A stretch of DNA of 64,000 nt from Clarkia xantiana subsp. parviflora. Taxonomy: Eukaryota; Streptophyta; Magnoliopsida; Myrtales; Onagraceae. Shown here in pieces: positions 20,069-29,854 of this stretch. The DNA is taken from NCBI GenBank assembly GCA_036873135.1, contig JAPTYO010000005.1:17814666-17878665 (forward strand). The letters are read 5' to 3'. Position 1 is the first letter of the stretch, and the number at the start of each line of letters is the position of its first letter. A program made the position numbers and the translations under genes. The notes beneath the pieces were generated by a model. The model did not search any database. It was not told the origin of the DNA and was given only the letters and a program-made list of their open reading frames with translations.

Positions 20069-20825
20069 TGTTGGATCACGGGCGAAGCTCCGTTACGTCC
20101 TTGACGAAAAGCTTGGACTCCTGGGCTCCGTGTAATCCTGCAAAAGGGGATGACCTGGGTGGTGACCCAGAATCCCTCTCCGATGCTTAAATGAGTATAT
20201 GATCAATGGGGTGGCAGCAGTAATCTAAGTGTGTATTAGATGATGTGTTTTCTGAGGTAACTTCCTCCTTTATATAGGAGGGGAAGTTAGTCAGTTACCT
20301 GTGGCCGTGATTGGCCGTTTTGCCCATGATTCCGCATATCTCGCTACGATTCCGTATATCTCGTTCGGGATTCCGTAGATTTCGCCCCACGCTCCGCGTA
20401 TCTTACCCATACTCCGCGTATCTCGGGCACGCCCTGCGTATCTCGGGGAGTTTATCTATATCTTTAACCGTCGTCCCACTACTCTATCTAGTAGGCGGGT
20501 TTCGCGGTCTTATCCTCTGATCACAAGTCTCGACTCCCGTCGGGGACTCCAGAGTTATCTCATTCTAGGTCACCATCTATGACCCTTTGTCTCACGATAC
20601 AGGTCCAGCCTCCGCGGGGCTTTATTATCGGGGCCTTTACTAAGGCATATCGGGGCCTACTCAGAGGCTTCTTGTCGGGAACATTCAGCTCATGTATCGG
20701 GACCTCTAGAGTCGGGAACCTTCATACTGGGCCTCTGGGCCTTCCAGGCTTTTCACGAGGCCCACTGGACCTACTCGCCGTCCATTGGCTGTTAACGGGG
20801 CTAACGATTACATCGGAACCCATCA
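20069..20825 (-). repeat. E3 5' LTR (757 bp)
   Basis: The ends are TGTTGGATCACGG and CCCATCA on the plus strand. It is close to the E2 LTRs throughout, including the TATA region and CGTATCTCG repeats, with small differences that show it is a separate insertion and not a copy made with E2. Confidence 0.93.
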
Positions 20826-21360
20826 TTTTCTTAATCTTTTATAGCAACTAAATCTATCAATATATATTAACCCTATCTTTAACTATATATATTGATAGTG
20901 AATATCTTTTACAATATTATATTATGAACCTATCCTTATTTTCCAACTTATAGATATATAGTTACCTATTAATAAATTTAAAAATGGCAACCTATATCTA
21001 TTATAATTGGTGCCGAATTTTTAATTACTTGGGGGCCAAGAAAATTAATTTTTTTACCTAAAATACCCCTAGGGCTTTCGGCACTAAAATGCAAAGTTGG
21101 AAAAGTTGTCAAATTTTAAGATCAAACCCTAACTTGATCATGAATCCAAAAAGTGTTCTTGATAAACTCATGGTGTTCTTAAAGATCATGAACATAAAAC
21201 TTAAATTCGAACATAAACTTTTCGGTTTTGATCTATAAAAACATGTAAATTTTGAAAATTTTAAGTTTTTAAAGATCAAACACATGTTTACTTAAAAATT
21301 TCGGATTTTTTCAAAACTCAAGAACATCAGTTTATCAAAAATTTAAGAACTCCTAACCAT
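20826..21360. other. AT-rich flank, probable copia leader
   Basis: There is no gene. It carries on from 18171 across E3 and runs up to the copia primer site at 21361. The part next to that site (AAGAACTCCTAACCAT) resembles the 30 bp beside the second primer site (21952-21982), which supports its being leader. Confidence 0.5.
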
Positions 21361-21373
21361 GCTCTGATATCAC

Positions 21374-21951
21374 TGTTGGATTACGGGTACGTATTACTAC
21401 AGAATGCTAAACGTGTACTAGTAAGTAATCTAATTACGCAGCGGAATAATGTACACATACCTTAGTAGCTTTCCTGCCCAAGAACGTTGTGGAGGGAGTT
21501 CTGATCCTCCGGTCGGAACCCGTACAAGTTATTCGTGAGAAGAAGTCCTACGCGGTATTAGCTCCACAACAAAGCCTCTGATCGATTCTTCAACGGGGAC
21601 AGAACCTCGGACTAAGATGTGCATCGAAAATCACTACTAAGGGGGTGAGAGGGTTTCTCTCAAGTTCCTCAATGGAGGTACTTCTTATTCTGAATGAATG
21701 TGTAAACCCCTTAGGTGAGTCCCCTATATATAGGATTGGTGAAATGGACAAAAGTCCACTCCAACCAATGTGGGACTTATTTCGGCCGAACCTATGCTAT
21801 TAAGGGGGAGGCCCAATTTTGGGCCTCCCATGTCAATTAGGGTTAGGGTTTGGCCCAATTACCCTAATGTGACAATTACTAAATTAACTTAGGTAATTTC
21901 CTTAGCATTAACGGGCTACCAATTACGGCGCCACGTCACCATATGCTAACA
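21374..21951 (-). repeat. Copia LTR A with primer site (minus)
   Basis: The plus-strand ends TGTTGGATTACGG and ATGCTAACA give TGTTAG...CCAACA on the minus strand. Its primer site on the minus strand (21372-21361) is TGATATCAGAGC, one change from the standard copia TGGTATCAGAGC, so this is a 5' LTR. It holds the CGGAATTAC / ATTACGCAGCGGA block found in LTR B and at 31400-31480. Confidence 0.8.
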
Positions 21952-21995
21952 AATTTATCACAATCATGAACTCCTAACACAGGCTCTGATACCAC

Positions 21996-22594
21996 TGTTG
22001 GATTACGGGGCTAAATACAACGAAAACTTAAATACGGTACATGCTAGAAATCAAGATTACGCAGCGGAAGATGTGCACATACCTTAATCGCTTTCCGTAG
22101 TCCCAAGATCTTGCTGAGGGAGTACTCGATCCACCGGACGGCACCTGTTGAGGTTCTTGTTAAGGAAGCCCTACGCGGTATAGTCTCCACAGCAAAGCCT
22201 TTGATCGATTCTTGGGAGTGACAGATCTTCGGAGTGTTTGCTCAAAGCAAATTGGCACACCTTTGGCGAGTAGTAAGGTTTAGCCAAACTAGAAGAATTT
22301 AGGGAGGAGGGTTTTCTCTTAAATTACCACAAAGGAGGATTTAAGATTTTTTTTTCATAAAACCTTAACACTCTCTATTTATAGGAGGAGCAAAGTGGTC
22401 AAAAGTCCACTTTGCCCTACCTATAATATTCATCCGACCTAATGTATAAGGGAGGCCCAATTTTGGGCCTCTCGTGTCAATTGGGATTTAGGTCTAGCAC
22501 AATTTCCCTAATGTGACATTTACCCAATTGTCTCAGATAACATATACATATTAATGGGCTTCCATTTACGGCGCCCTATCACCATATTCTAACA
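21996..22594 (-). repeat. Copia LTR B with primer site (minus)
   Basis: The ends are TGTTGGATTACGGGG and ATTCTAACA. The primer site at 21983-21994 is a perfect complement of TGGTATCAGAGC. Only 44 bp (primer site plus 30 bp of leader) separate it from LTR A. The two LTRs are clearly related but differ at many positions, so they are not one recent element's pair. Confidence 0.8.
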
Positions 22595-23220
22595 CTTATA
22601 TGTTATCAGGAATGGGAAATGTACCCTTACCACTCGGAAATCATAACTAAGGTTGGGCTCAATGTCGTTCCTAGGTGTACGAGTGTAGCGCTGAACAAAA
22701 AAGGCCAAGTGACCACGTTTTGGGCACCGGTTGAGCTTGACTAAAGAAATGACCGATGGAGATGGTCATGCACATTTGTCATTCTCCGGCTCTTGTATTC
22801 ACTAAGTGGCCACCAACCACATATTAGTTGAAGGTTGTGAATGCATGTACAGATCTCTTGGAGAAGTATTCATTTGTGGAAACTAGAAAAATTGAAGAAT
22901 AACAGTTGACTAGGGGTACAACGCGACCCATAGAAGTAACAGGTTGATAACAGATAGGGAATCAACGTTTCGCGGACGCTACAACACACTTAACCGATGA
23001 GTAGCGCGATGTCCCTTGTGTCTGCTGGTCCGACGGCAAACCTCAAATGAACAATACGGAAACTGGATTGGATCATTGAATGGTTATTGATGTGTTGGGC
23101 AACAACATATCAATAGGCACCCTCCCATTCCGACGAGTGAGAGCTTTTGGCATTTAGTGTATATGGATCGCCGTAATTGGGAGCCCATTAATATAAGCCA
23201 AACAGAATAAGCAGAATTAG
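22595..23220. other. Non-coding stretch before split copia LTR
   Basis: No supported gene is present. It ends GAATAAGCAGAATTAG directly before a plus-strand LTR start (TGTTAGGCA), so it may be the 3' untranslated end of a plus-strand copia element. I see no pol remnant that would prove it. Confidence 0.35.
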
Positions 23221-23711
23221 TGTTAGGCACATAAGGGCAGGGACGAAACTATGTGAGGTTCAGGAGGGGCATTTGCCCCCGCTGACCTCCATAGAAGCTC
23301 CAATATGTATACAAGGTTCAAGAAAAAAAAAATTGGGTTACTTAGACTTGCCCCTCTGAAAACTTAGGAGTATATGCTTGCCCTATCAGATTTGGAGCTT
23401 GTCTTGACAAAGAATTGAGAAAGAAGAATAGGAAGTGATACTGCCATAGCCATACTGGTTCAGCTTCATAGTTTTTCTTAATTTTATATAGATGAAGAGG
23501 ATGAACAATACAGAAGAGAGAGGTTTGTCTTTTCCTTTTTTTATTTTAAATTATTAATTAAATTGACTACGACTAGTCTAGTCTAGTCTTTTAGAAAAAA
23601 AAAAAAAAAAAAAAAAAAACTCGAGTCTGTGTAGATTCTACAGTCTAGACTCTTTTTTTTTTTTTTTTTTGGTTAAAACGATAGTATTATTTAAAATAGT
23701 CTAACAAAATA

Positions 23712-26700
23712 TTACACAGACACAGCATCAAGTACCCACGGAGGTATAAACGGTGCAATCCAAGAACCAGAAAAACAACGATCAGCAGCCACTTTAACAG
23801 TCTTGTGAGCTACTCTAACAAAAGATCGACTAACAACATGAAGAGACATAACAGAATTAAAACCTAGTAAACAACGAATATCCTGGATCACCCCAAACAA
23901 CGAAGGGTTAACAGCAGTAGAAGCAGACAGAATCTGATCTAGCAAGATAGTTGAGTCAGTAAATAGGAAACGAGCCCTATCTACCAAATCCCTTGCCAAC
24001 AGTAGCCCGGCCCTAACAGCAATGCCCTCCGCCAAAAGTGGTGAATCCCCGACACAAGAAAAAACTGAAACTGCTAAAATATGACCAGCACCGGAAATAG
24101 CAACAGCCGCTCCATACACAAAGCAGTTGGTCTCTCGCACGGCACCATCACATAGAATAATCGTATCAGTCACAGAAATTTCTCTGGCGAGTCGGTTGCC
24201 TCTTTCATTTCGATGTCCTGCGTGATTGCCATGCCTGATTCCTCCGCTGGCTGTCACATCAAGATGAGCCAAATGGTTATCATTACAAGCATTGTTGATA
24301 AAAAAAAACATTACAGACTCGGCAGATGGTACTGAATGGCGGAAAATAACATCATTTCGCATCAGCCAAATGCCCCACATAACAATACATTTATAAACAA
24401 GCAAATCACTTAGACACATAAAGCCTAAATAATCATTACAGTCGTTAAACAGCCACTCCCTAACATTGTTGAAATTTGTTGCTGATGGATTAATCCCCAA
24501 GAGTGACGCAAACCAGACGCGTTGACTAAATTGGCATTTCCACATCAAATGATCCCACGTCTCGAATGCAGAACGGCAAAGGGGGCAGATAGGATTTGTA
24601 AAGGAAATTCTTCTTTGAAGATTGAGACCCAAAGGCAAACCCTCATTGCTTCCTCGCCAGATGAACATCCTAATCTTTGGAAGCAGTTTAATATTCCAAA
24701 ACTTTTTCCAATGGGTAGGATTAGCGATCGAGGAAGAAGCAGAAGAAGCTCCATCTCTCTCTGCAGAGAGAACTGATTTAATAAGGTGGTAACCTCGCTT
24801 GACGGAATAGACACCATCTGTGGAAGATGACCAAAGAAATAGATCAACTGTTTCAAAAATAGGGAGATGTATCTGTGAAATGGCTGAAATGATCATTGGT
24901 GGAAGGATACTGTATAAGTCATGTAGATTCCACTTTCTATTTTCAATGTAAACAGCCACCTTCGTCATTAGCAGATGAGTAGGAACAGTAACCCAGTTGC
25001 AGAGTAGACCCATATTCGGAACCCAAGGGTCCGTCCAGAAGTTTATTTTATGGCCATTACCGACAAACCATCGGGCCCCCAGAAGTAAGAAACGTCTGAC
25101 GAACAGCATAGATTTCCAAAGAACCGAGTGATTTGAGCTGGGTTTGGCCGTAAAAAAAGGTGTGTTTCTTAAATATTTTGCTTTCATACAGGTCACCCAA
25201 ATGGAATCCGGATCAGTCAGAAGACGACAAGCGTGCTTTAGCAGAAGTGCCAGATTGAAAGCGTGCATATCTCGGAAACCCAGTCCTCCACATTCCTTTG
25301 AACGACATATTTTTTCCCATGCAATCCAACAAATTCCGGCTGAATCCATGTTCGTATGCCACCAGAAACGTCTTTGTATTTTTTCTAAGTTTAAAGTGAC
25401 GTTTTTTGGCAAACAGATCGAGGACATAGAATAGGTAGGAATTGAACTGGCCACTGACTTAATGAGAATTTCCCTTCCAGCTTGTGATAATAATTTTGTC
25501 ATCCATCCTTTTATCCTCTTTGAAACCCGGGAGATGATCGTTTGACCTATCGCAGCTTTTTGGGACGACCAATTTAACGGTAACCCAAGATACACTTCGT
25601 TTTCCTGCATAAGTGGAACATTTAAGAGGTTGGAAAACAAATTCTTGTCCTGGTCCGAGACATTAGGGCTGAACATAACCCCCGACTTTGAGTAATTGAT
25701 TAGTTGACCTGATTCGAGTTGATAAGCTGTGAGGATTTCCAAAAGAGCTTCAATATTTTTTGTATTAGCTTCGAGAAATAGTAGACTGTCATCCGCAAAG
25801 AACATATGGGTTATTTCCGGAGAATGTCTACTAATTTTGATGCCTTTGAGACGCCTATCCGATTGAGCTCTTGATAATTCTTGTGACAGAATCTGGGATA
25901 TAAGGATGAACAGATATGGTGACAACGGGTCTCCCTGCCGTAAACCTCTGGAGGGAATGAATGGTTCAGTTTTATTTCCGTTGAGCAGAACCGAAAGGGA
26001 CGAGGTTGAAATACATTCTGAAATCCAGTTAACAAATATTTCCGGAAAAGACATTCGTCGCATGACCCTCACTAAGAAACCCCATTCCACTCTGTCATAT
26101 GCTTTACTCATATCAAGTTTTAGGGCAAGAAAGCCGACTTTCCCTCTCCGTCGTTTTTTAATTGTGTCTATCAGTTCGTGTGCCAAGTGTGTATTATCCA
26201 TGATTAGCCTCCCCGGGACAAAAGCCGTTTGAAAAGGCGAAATAAGTTTCGGGAGAACTTGACGAATTCTGTTCGCCAATATTTTTGCAATAATTTTGTA
26301 TGTGGTATTGCACAAACCAATTGGCCTCCAGTCAGACAGACGATGAGGTTGATCGACCTTCGGAAGAAGGACAATGAAGGTGCTATTTAATTCCCTTAGA
26401 ATTATATTTGACGAGAAAAAACCATGAACTGCCCGGGAGACGTCAGGAGAAACAGTCTCCCAGTTGTGCTGAAAGAATCTAGGAGGGTAACCATCCGGCC
26501 CCGGAGATTTGTCCGGTCCCATTTGCGAAATTGCCGCTGTTATCTCTGCGTCCGTGATTCTACTTGTGAGAATGGTTTGCTGGGCTTGAGGTATGATTAA
26601 GGAATTATGCTCTGGTAATAGAAATTCCGGTGGAGGAGGTATCGCAGTGAAGAGGTGAATGAAGTAATTTCTTACCATGGATTCAATCGTTAATGGATCA

Positions 26701-27860
26701 GTTTCAACGGACCCATTCTCTGAAACGATACGGTCCAGACGATTGCGTTTTCTCCTTACTGCTGTATAAGCATGGTAAAATTTGGTGTTTCTGTCCCCAT
26801 CTAGAAGCCACTGTTGTCTAGACTTTTGTCTCCATAAGATTTCCTCCCGGCGATGTAGTTCGTGTAGATCGTAGGTGAGAGTGTCGATGAGAGTAGGGTC
26901 GTCATCTAGACATTGAGCCCGATTCAGGTTATCCAGTGTAGTGATGATTTTCGTGTGAAGGAATCCAAAAACATCGCGATTCCATCTCTTAAGCATATGG
27001 GATAATCGTTGAAGTTTCCTACAAAGACTCATCTGCGGAGTCCCTACCATGGTTGGAATCCATGATTGTTGAAGGAGATTTAGGAATTCTGGGTGACGAA
27101 GCCACATGGATTCAAAACGGAAAGGCCTAGAGAATCGCTGATGTTGGACAGTTTGGGTCAAATTCAATAGTAACGGACAGTGATCGGAAGCTACTGTTTC
27201 CAGGTGATTTAAGATTGCATCAGGGAATTGGATTTGCCACCGGACTGTAGTGAAAACTCGATCGAGACGCTCCCTCACCCTATCCATTCCGCTTCTACGA
27301 TTCGACCACGTAAAGGGCTGGCCCAAAAACCCTAAATCAATAAGTCCCATGTCGTCTGACCAAGCTTGTGCCCGAAGGATGCGTGAAATTGATGGTGGGT
27401 TTCGTGACTCTTTTTCCCCAAAATCCCAAATATCGTTGAAATCTCCCATGATTGCCCAAGGTACAGAGTCCTCCCTCGACTGACGAAAAGCACGGATTTC
27501 TTCCCAAAAGCTTGGACGAGAATTATACTTCGAAGGTGCATATATGAAAGAAGCCTCCCATATCGATGGGACATTAGGGTTTTTGATGGTCACATGTATA
27601 GCGTTAGGCGAAGATGAAATGATTTGAATATGATTCTGATTCCGCCAAGCCAGTAAGAGACCACCACGAGTCTCTTCAGGAGTTGAGACTAAGCTATTAT
27701 CAAGACCTACGCTAGCAAGTGTTTGAACAAGGCGATGCATTCGACTCTTGACTTCAGATACAAAGACTACATCAGGTTTATGAATCCTAGTCAGAAGTCG
27801 TAAATGTTGAACTGTTAGGATGTTGCCCGCACCCTGACAGTTCCAAAGTAACAACCTCAT
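23712..27860 (-). CDS. LINE ORF2: endonuclease, reverse transcriptase, RNase H
   Basis: ORF2 has 1382 codons without interruption and nicks target DNA and reverse-transcribes the LINE RNA. The APE-type endonuclease spans residues 1-235: Asn7 (NCQGAGN), Glu36 (SEVKS), Asp140/Asn142 (MGDFND), Asp226/His227 (SDHCP). Reverse transcriptase lies around 440-780 with SPGPDGYP, KLDMSKAYDRVEW, GLRQGDPLSPYLF and FADD at 688-691. A zinc-binding region (CPLCRSAFETWDHLMWKC) follows. RNase H is at the C terminus: Asp1238, Glu1278, Asp1302. The start at 27860 is chosen because MRLLLWNCQG is the standard beginning and its ATG overlaps the ORF1 stop as ATGA; an in-frame ATG at 27902 would add 14 residues. All catalytic residues look intact. 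Confidence 0.95.
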   Translation of the reverse strand: MRLLLWNCQGAGNILTVQHLRLLTRIHKPDVVFVSEVKSRMHRLVQTLASVGLDNSLVSTPEETRGGLLLAWRNQNHIQIISSSPNAIHVTIKNPNVPSIWEASFIYAPSKYNSRPSFWEEIRAFRQSREDSVPWAIMGDFNDIWDFGEKESRNPPSISRILRAQAWSDDMGLIDLGFLGQPFTWSNRRSGMDRVRERLDRVFTTVRWQIQFPDAILNHLETVASDHCPLLLNLTQTVQHQRFSRPFRFESMWLRHPEFLNLLQQSWIPTMVGTPQMSLCRKLQRLSHMLKRWNRDVFGFLHTKIITTLDNLNRAQCLDDDPTLIDTLTYDLHELHRREEILWRQKSRQQWLLDGDRNTKFYHAYTAVRRKRNRLDRIVSENGSVETDPLTIESMVRNYFIHLFTAIPPPPEFLLPEHNSLIIPQAQQTILTSRITDAEITAAISQMGPDKSPGPDGYPPRFFQHNWETVSPDVSRAVHGFFSSNIILRELNSTFIVLLPKVDQPHRLSDWRPIGLCNTTYKIIAKILANRIRQVLPKLISPFQTAFVPGRLIMDNTHLAHELIDTIKKRRRGKVGFLALKLDMSKAYDRVEWGFLVRVMRRMSFPEIFVNWISECISTSSLSVLLNGNKTEPFIPSRGLRQGDPLSPYLFILISQILSQELSRAQSDRRLKGIKISRHSPEITHMFFADDSLLFLEANTKNIEALLEILTAYQLESGQLINYSKSGVMFSPNVSDQDKNLFSNLLNVPLMQENEVYLGLPLNWSSQKAAIGQTIISRVSKRIKGWMTKLLSQAGREILIKSVASSIPTYSMSSICLPKNVTLNLEKIQRRFWWHTNMDSAGICWIAWEKICRSKECGGLGFRDMHAFNLALLLKHACRLLTDPDSIWVTCMKAKYLRNTPFFTAKPSSNHSVLWKSMLFVRRFLLLGARWFVGNGHKINFWTDPWVPNMGLLCNWVTVPTHLLMTKVAVYIENRKWNLHDLYSILPPMIISAISQIHLPIFETVDLFLWSSSTDGVYSVKRGYHLIKSVLSAERDGASSASSSIANPTHWKKFWNIKLLPKIRMFIWRGSNEGLPLGLNLQRRISFTNPICPLCRSAFETWDHLMWKCQFSQRVWFASLLGINPSATNFNNVREWLFNDCNDYLGFMCLSDLLVYKCIVMWGIWLMRNDVIFRHSVPSAESVMFFFINNACNDNHLAHLDVTASGGIRHGNHAGHRNERGNRLAREISVTDTIILCDGAVRETNCFVYGAAVAISGAGHILAVSVFSCVGDSPLLAEGIAVRAGLLLARDLVDRARFLFTDSTILLDQILSASTAVNPSLFGVIQDIRCLLGFNSVMSLHVVSRSFVRVAHKTVKVAADRCFSGSWIAPFIPPWVLDAVSV

Positions 27861-29854
27861 AATCCTTGCAGCAAGATCCAACACGATCTTGCCGCCAAAC
27901 ACTCCAAAATATCACAATAATCACCAAAAGAGCAGTGAAAATATAGATATTGTAAGTAAATGTGTACCTCTTCCTCAATCACAGCCATAGGGGAAGCCCT
28001 ACGAGTTTGGACATGTCTCCGTGGGGAAGAACGTATGCTTAGTGTTAGAGTTGCAGGTGTTTCCATAGGGAGAGACCTCTTACGACCCGATAAACGCCCC
28101 GTGTCTGTTTTTTCCACCATAGGTTCCTTCCCCGGCCTTCGAATGAATAATGGTACGATGTCAGCCAAAGTACCCGTCTCCTCCGGCGTCACTTCGTTAG
28201 GTACTGATTCGACGTTCCCATGTATACCCTCCCCAGTAATAATCTTCTCAGCCAAGGCCTCATCCGTTCCCGTTGTCTCCTTTAAAATTATGTCGAAATC
28301 ATCGATGTTGAAGATATCGTCTAGTGTAACTCCTGGCATGTCGTGTTTTAACTGTGTATCATTGTCGTTTTGTAGACGATGGGCCAGCTCTGTCAACGGT
28401 GAAAGGGGTGGCGAAGACATTGGTGAAAAAGGGTGTTCAACAAATGGCTGAAACGGAGATATAGGATTGAGTGCATCATGAAGAGGCGAAATCGGTAAAC
28501 TGATGGGTGGTGGCGGAAAACCTAGTGAGATAGGTCGGAATTGATGGTTGCCACTCGACGTTGGAGTTTCCGTTGTTAAGGTCTGAGGTGGTGTCCAATC
28601 CAAAAACACATGTTGATGAGGGGGCCAAAACCAAGGTGCAACTCCTGGTGGGAAGAAATTGTAGTGCCCCTGAGTGTAAGCAAAAGGTTGGAGGTGGTAG
28701 GGCACCATGTACGGTGGATACAAGTTTGCTGGTCCATTGAACGACCCATCGTTTAAAAACATCGAATCCGGTGGCAGCGGCGCCACGACCAAGTTTGTTT
28801 TTATCGGCAAAGAGGGCAAAATTTCATCAGCAACGTTGGGTATGACTGGTGGAATGGGTGCAACTGCGTAGTAAGGGCGCCACCGGAGATTATGCCCCAC
28901 CGAAGACCCCAGTCGTTGTCTCTCCGATAAATTATCTGGAAACCTAGGGTTATTAATTGAGGAGAGAAGATAATCCACTGGTCCTAGGGTTGAGCTCAGT
29001 CGAGAAGAGGTAGTAACACCAGTTTCCGGTTCCATAGGGGTCCCCCCATCCGAGTAAGTAGCTGAAGGAGAGGTCGATGAGAGAGCACCATACTTCCTTT
29101 TGTCATTTCCAGGGACACAGAGTTCCGGGTTAGGGTTCCATAAGAACCACTGAGTTAGCACCCCTCCACCACGGTTGTCAAGGCTATAAATGCAGTTTGA
29201 GGAATCCCGAATGGCACGAACTCCTTGATGTCTATCAATACGGTCATGCATTTCTTCAATTTCCTTTATTATCACCGACGGTAATGTTTGACAAACCCGC
29301 TGAAAATGTCCAAAGTGTCCACATTTCCCACATGGCAGGTTGATCCTGTATCTGATAATAATATGGGCATCCTTTCCTGTATCCAAAAGCATCATCCCCG
29401 GCACCGCTGGCTTCTCCAAGTTGATCAAAACCCTAACCCTAGGGTAAGCAATCTTATAAGCACGATCATCGGTGAAATCCATAGAGACGATTGGCCCCAC
29501 ACAATCCGATATGAGAGAAACAGTTTGCTTGTTCATTCTGTGGGGAGGAATATTCCTTATTTCGATCCACACTGGTACTGAGTCGAAAGGAACCGTTGCC
29601 GGTATTGCCGGGCCAGAAAACTCCATTAAAACAAGGATAGCTCCTCCGATGTTGAAAGGAGAGTTTGCTAGCACCTCACGAAGATGCCCTTTCTGCCGGA
29701 AAGTGAACACCCAGATGCCATCTTCACGACGTTCCGCCTTAGCCTTCTCCGGAATTCTCCACTGTCGGTGAACGAAATTCTGAATGATGTCATCTCTTTC
29801 CCGGTCATAGCATAGTATTTTTCCAGCGAGACGAAGAGTCCATTTGGATCCCAT
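27857..29854 (-). CDS. LINE ORF1: DUF4283-like RNA-binding protein
   Basis: Likely 665 residues from MGSKWTLRLAGK. The N-terminal 170 residues match the DUF4283 type found in plant LINE ORF1 (GIWVFTFRQKGHLREVL, VPVWIEIRNIPPHRMN). A zinc knuckle CGKCGHFGHFQRVC (C-x2-C-x4-H-x4-C) is at 175-188. The rest is Pro/Ser-rich and then acidic, ending with a basic stretch (RKRSLPME, SPRRHVQTRRASP). The frame stays open upstream to 30469, beyond the LINE boundary; I prefer 29854 because homology starts there and 30430 is the insertion edge. It packages LINE RNA with the ORF2 product. Confidence 0.88.
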   Translation of the reverse strand: MGSKWTLRLAGKILCYDRERDDIIQNFVHRQWRIPEKAKAERREDGIWVFTFRQKGHLREVLANSPFNIGGAILVLMEFSGPAIPATVPFDSVPVWIEIRNIPPHRMNKQTVSLISDCVGPIVSMDFTDDRAYKIAYPRVRVLINLEKPAVPGMMLLDTGKDAHIIIRYRINLPCGKCGHFGHFQRVCQTLPSVIIKEIEEMHDRIDRHQGVRAIRDSSNCIYSLDNRGGGVLTQWFLWNPNPELCVPGNDKRKYGALSSTSPSATYSDGGTPMEPETGVTTSSRLSSTLGPVDYLLSSINNPRFPDNLSERQRLGSSVGHNLRWRPYYAVAPIPPVIPNVADEILPSLPIKTNLVVAPLPPDSMFLNDGSFNGPANLYPPYMVPYHLQPFAYTQGHYNFFPPGVAPWFWPPHQHVFLDWTPPQTLTTETPTSSGNHQFRPISLGFPPPPISLPISPLHDALNPISPFQPFVEHPFSPMSSPPLSPLTELAHRLQNDNDTQLKHDMPGVTLDDIFNIDDFDIILKETTGTDEALAEKIITGEGIHGNVESVPNEVTPEETGTLADIVPLFIRRPGKEPMVEKTDTGRLSGRKRSLPMETPATLTLSIRSSPRRHVQTRRASPMAVIEEEVHIYLQYLYFHCSFGDYCDILECLAARSCWILLQGL

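Larger units (their letters stand above)
18172..20825 (-). mobile_element. E3: gag-only derivative of the E2 family
   Basis: The insertion is flanked by TTTTC on both sides (18167-18171 and 20826-20830). On the minus strand it has a complete 5' LTR (20825-20069), a primer site (20068-20048), gag with zinc knuckle and RS tract, and then, in place of protease, pol, the antisense gene and most of the 3' LTR, only the last 23 bp of an LTR (18194-18172). Both true termini remain, so the loss was internal. Confidence 0.92.

Noticed and set aside
23595..23619. 25-A run as the poly(A) tail of a second, plus-strand retroposon
   Set aside because: No retroposon body or target duplication goes with it. 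It lies inside the hAT remnant beside the LINE site.
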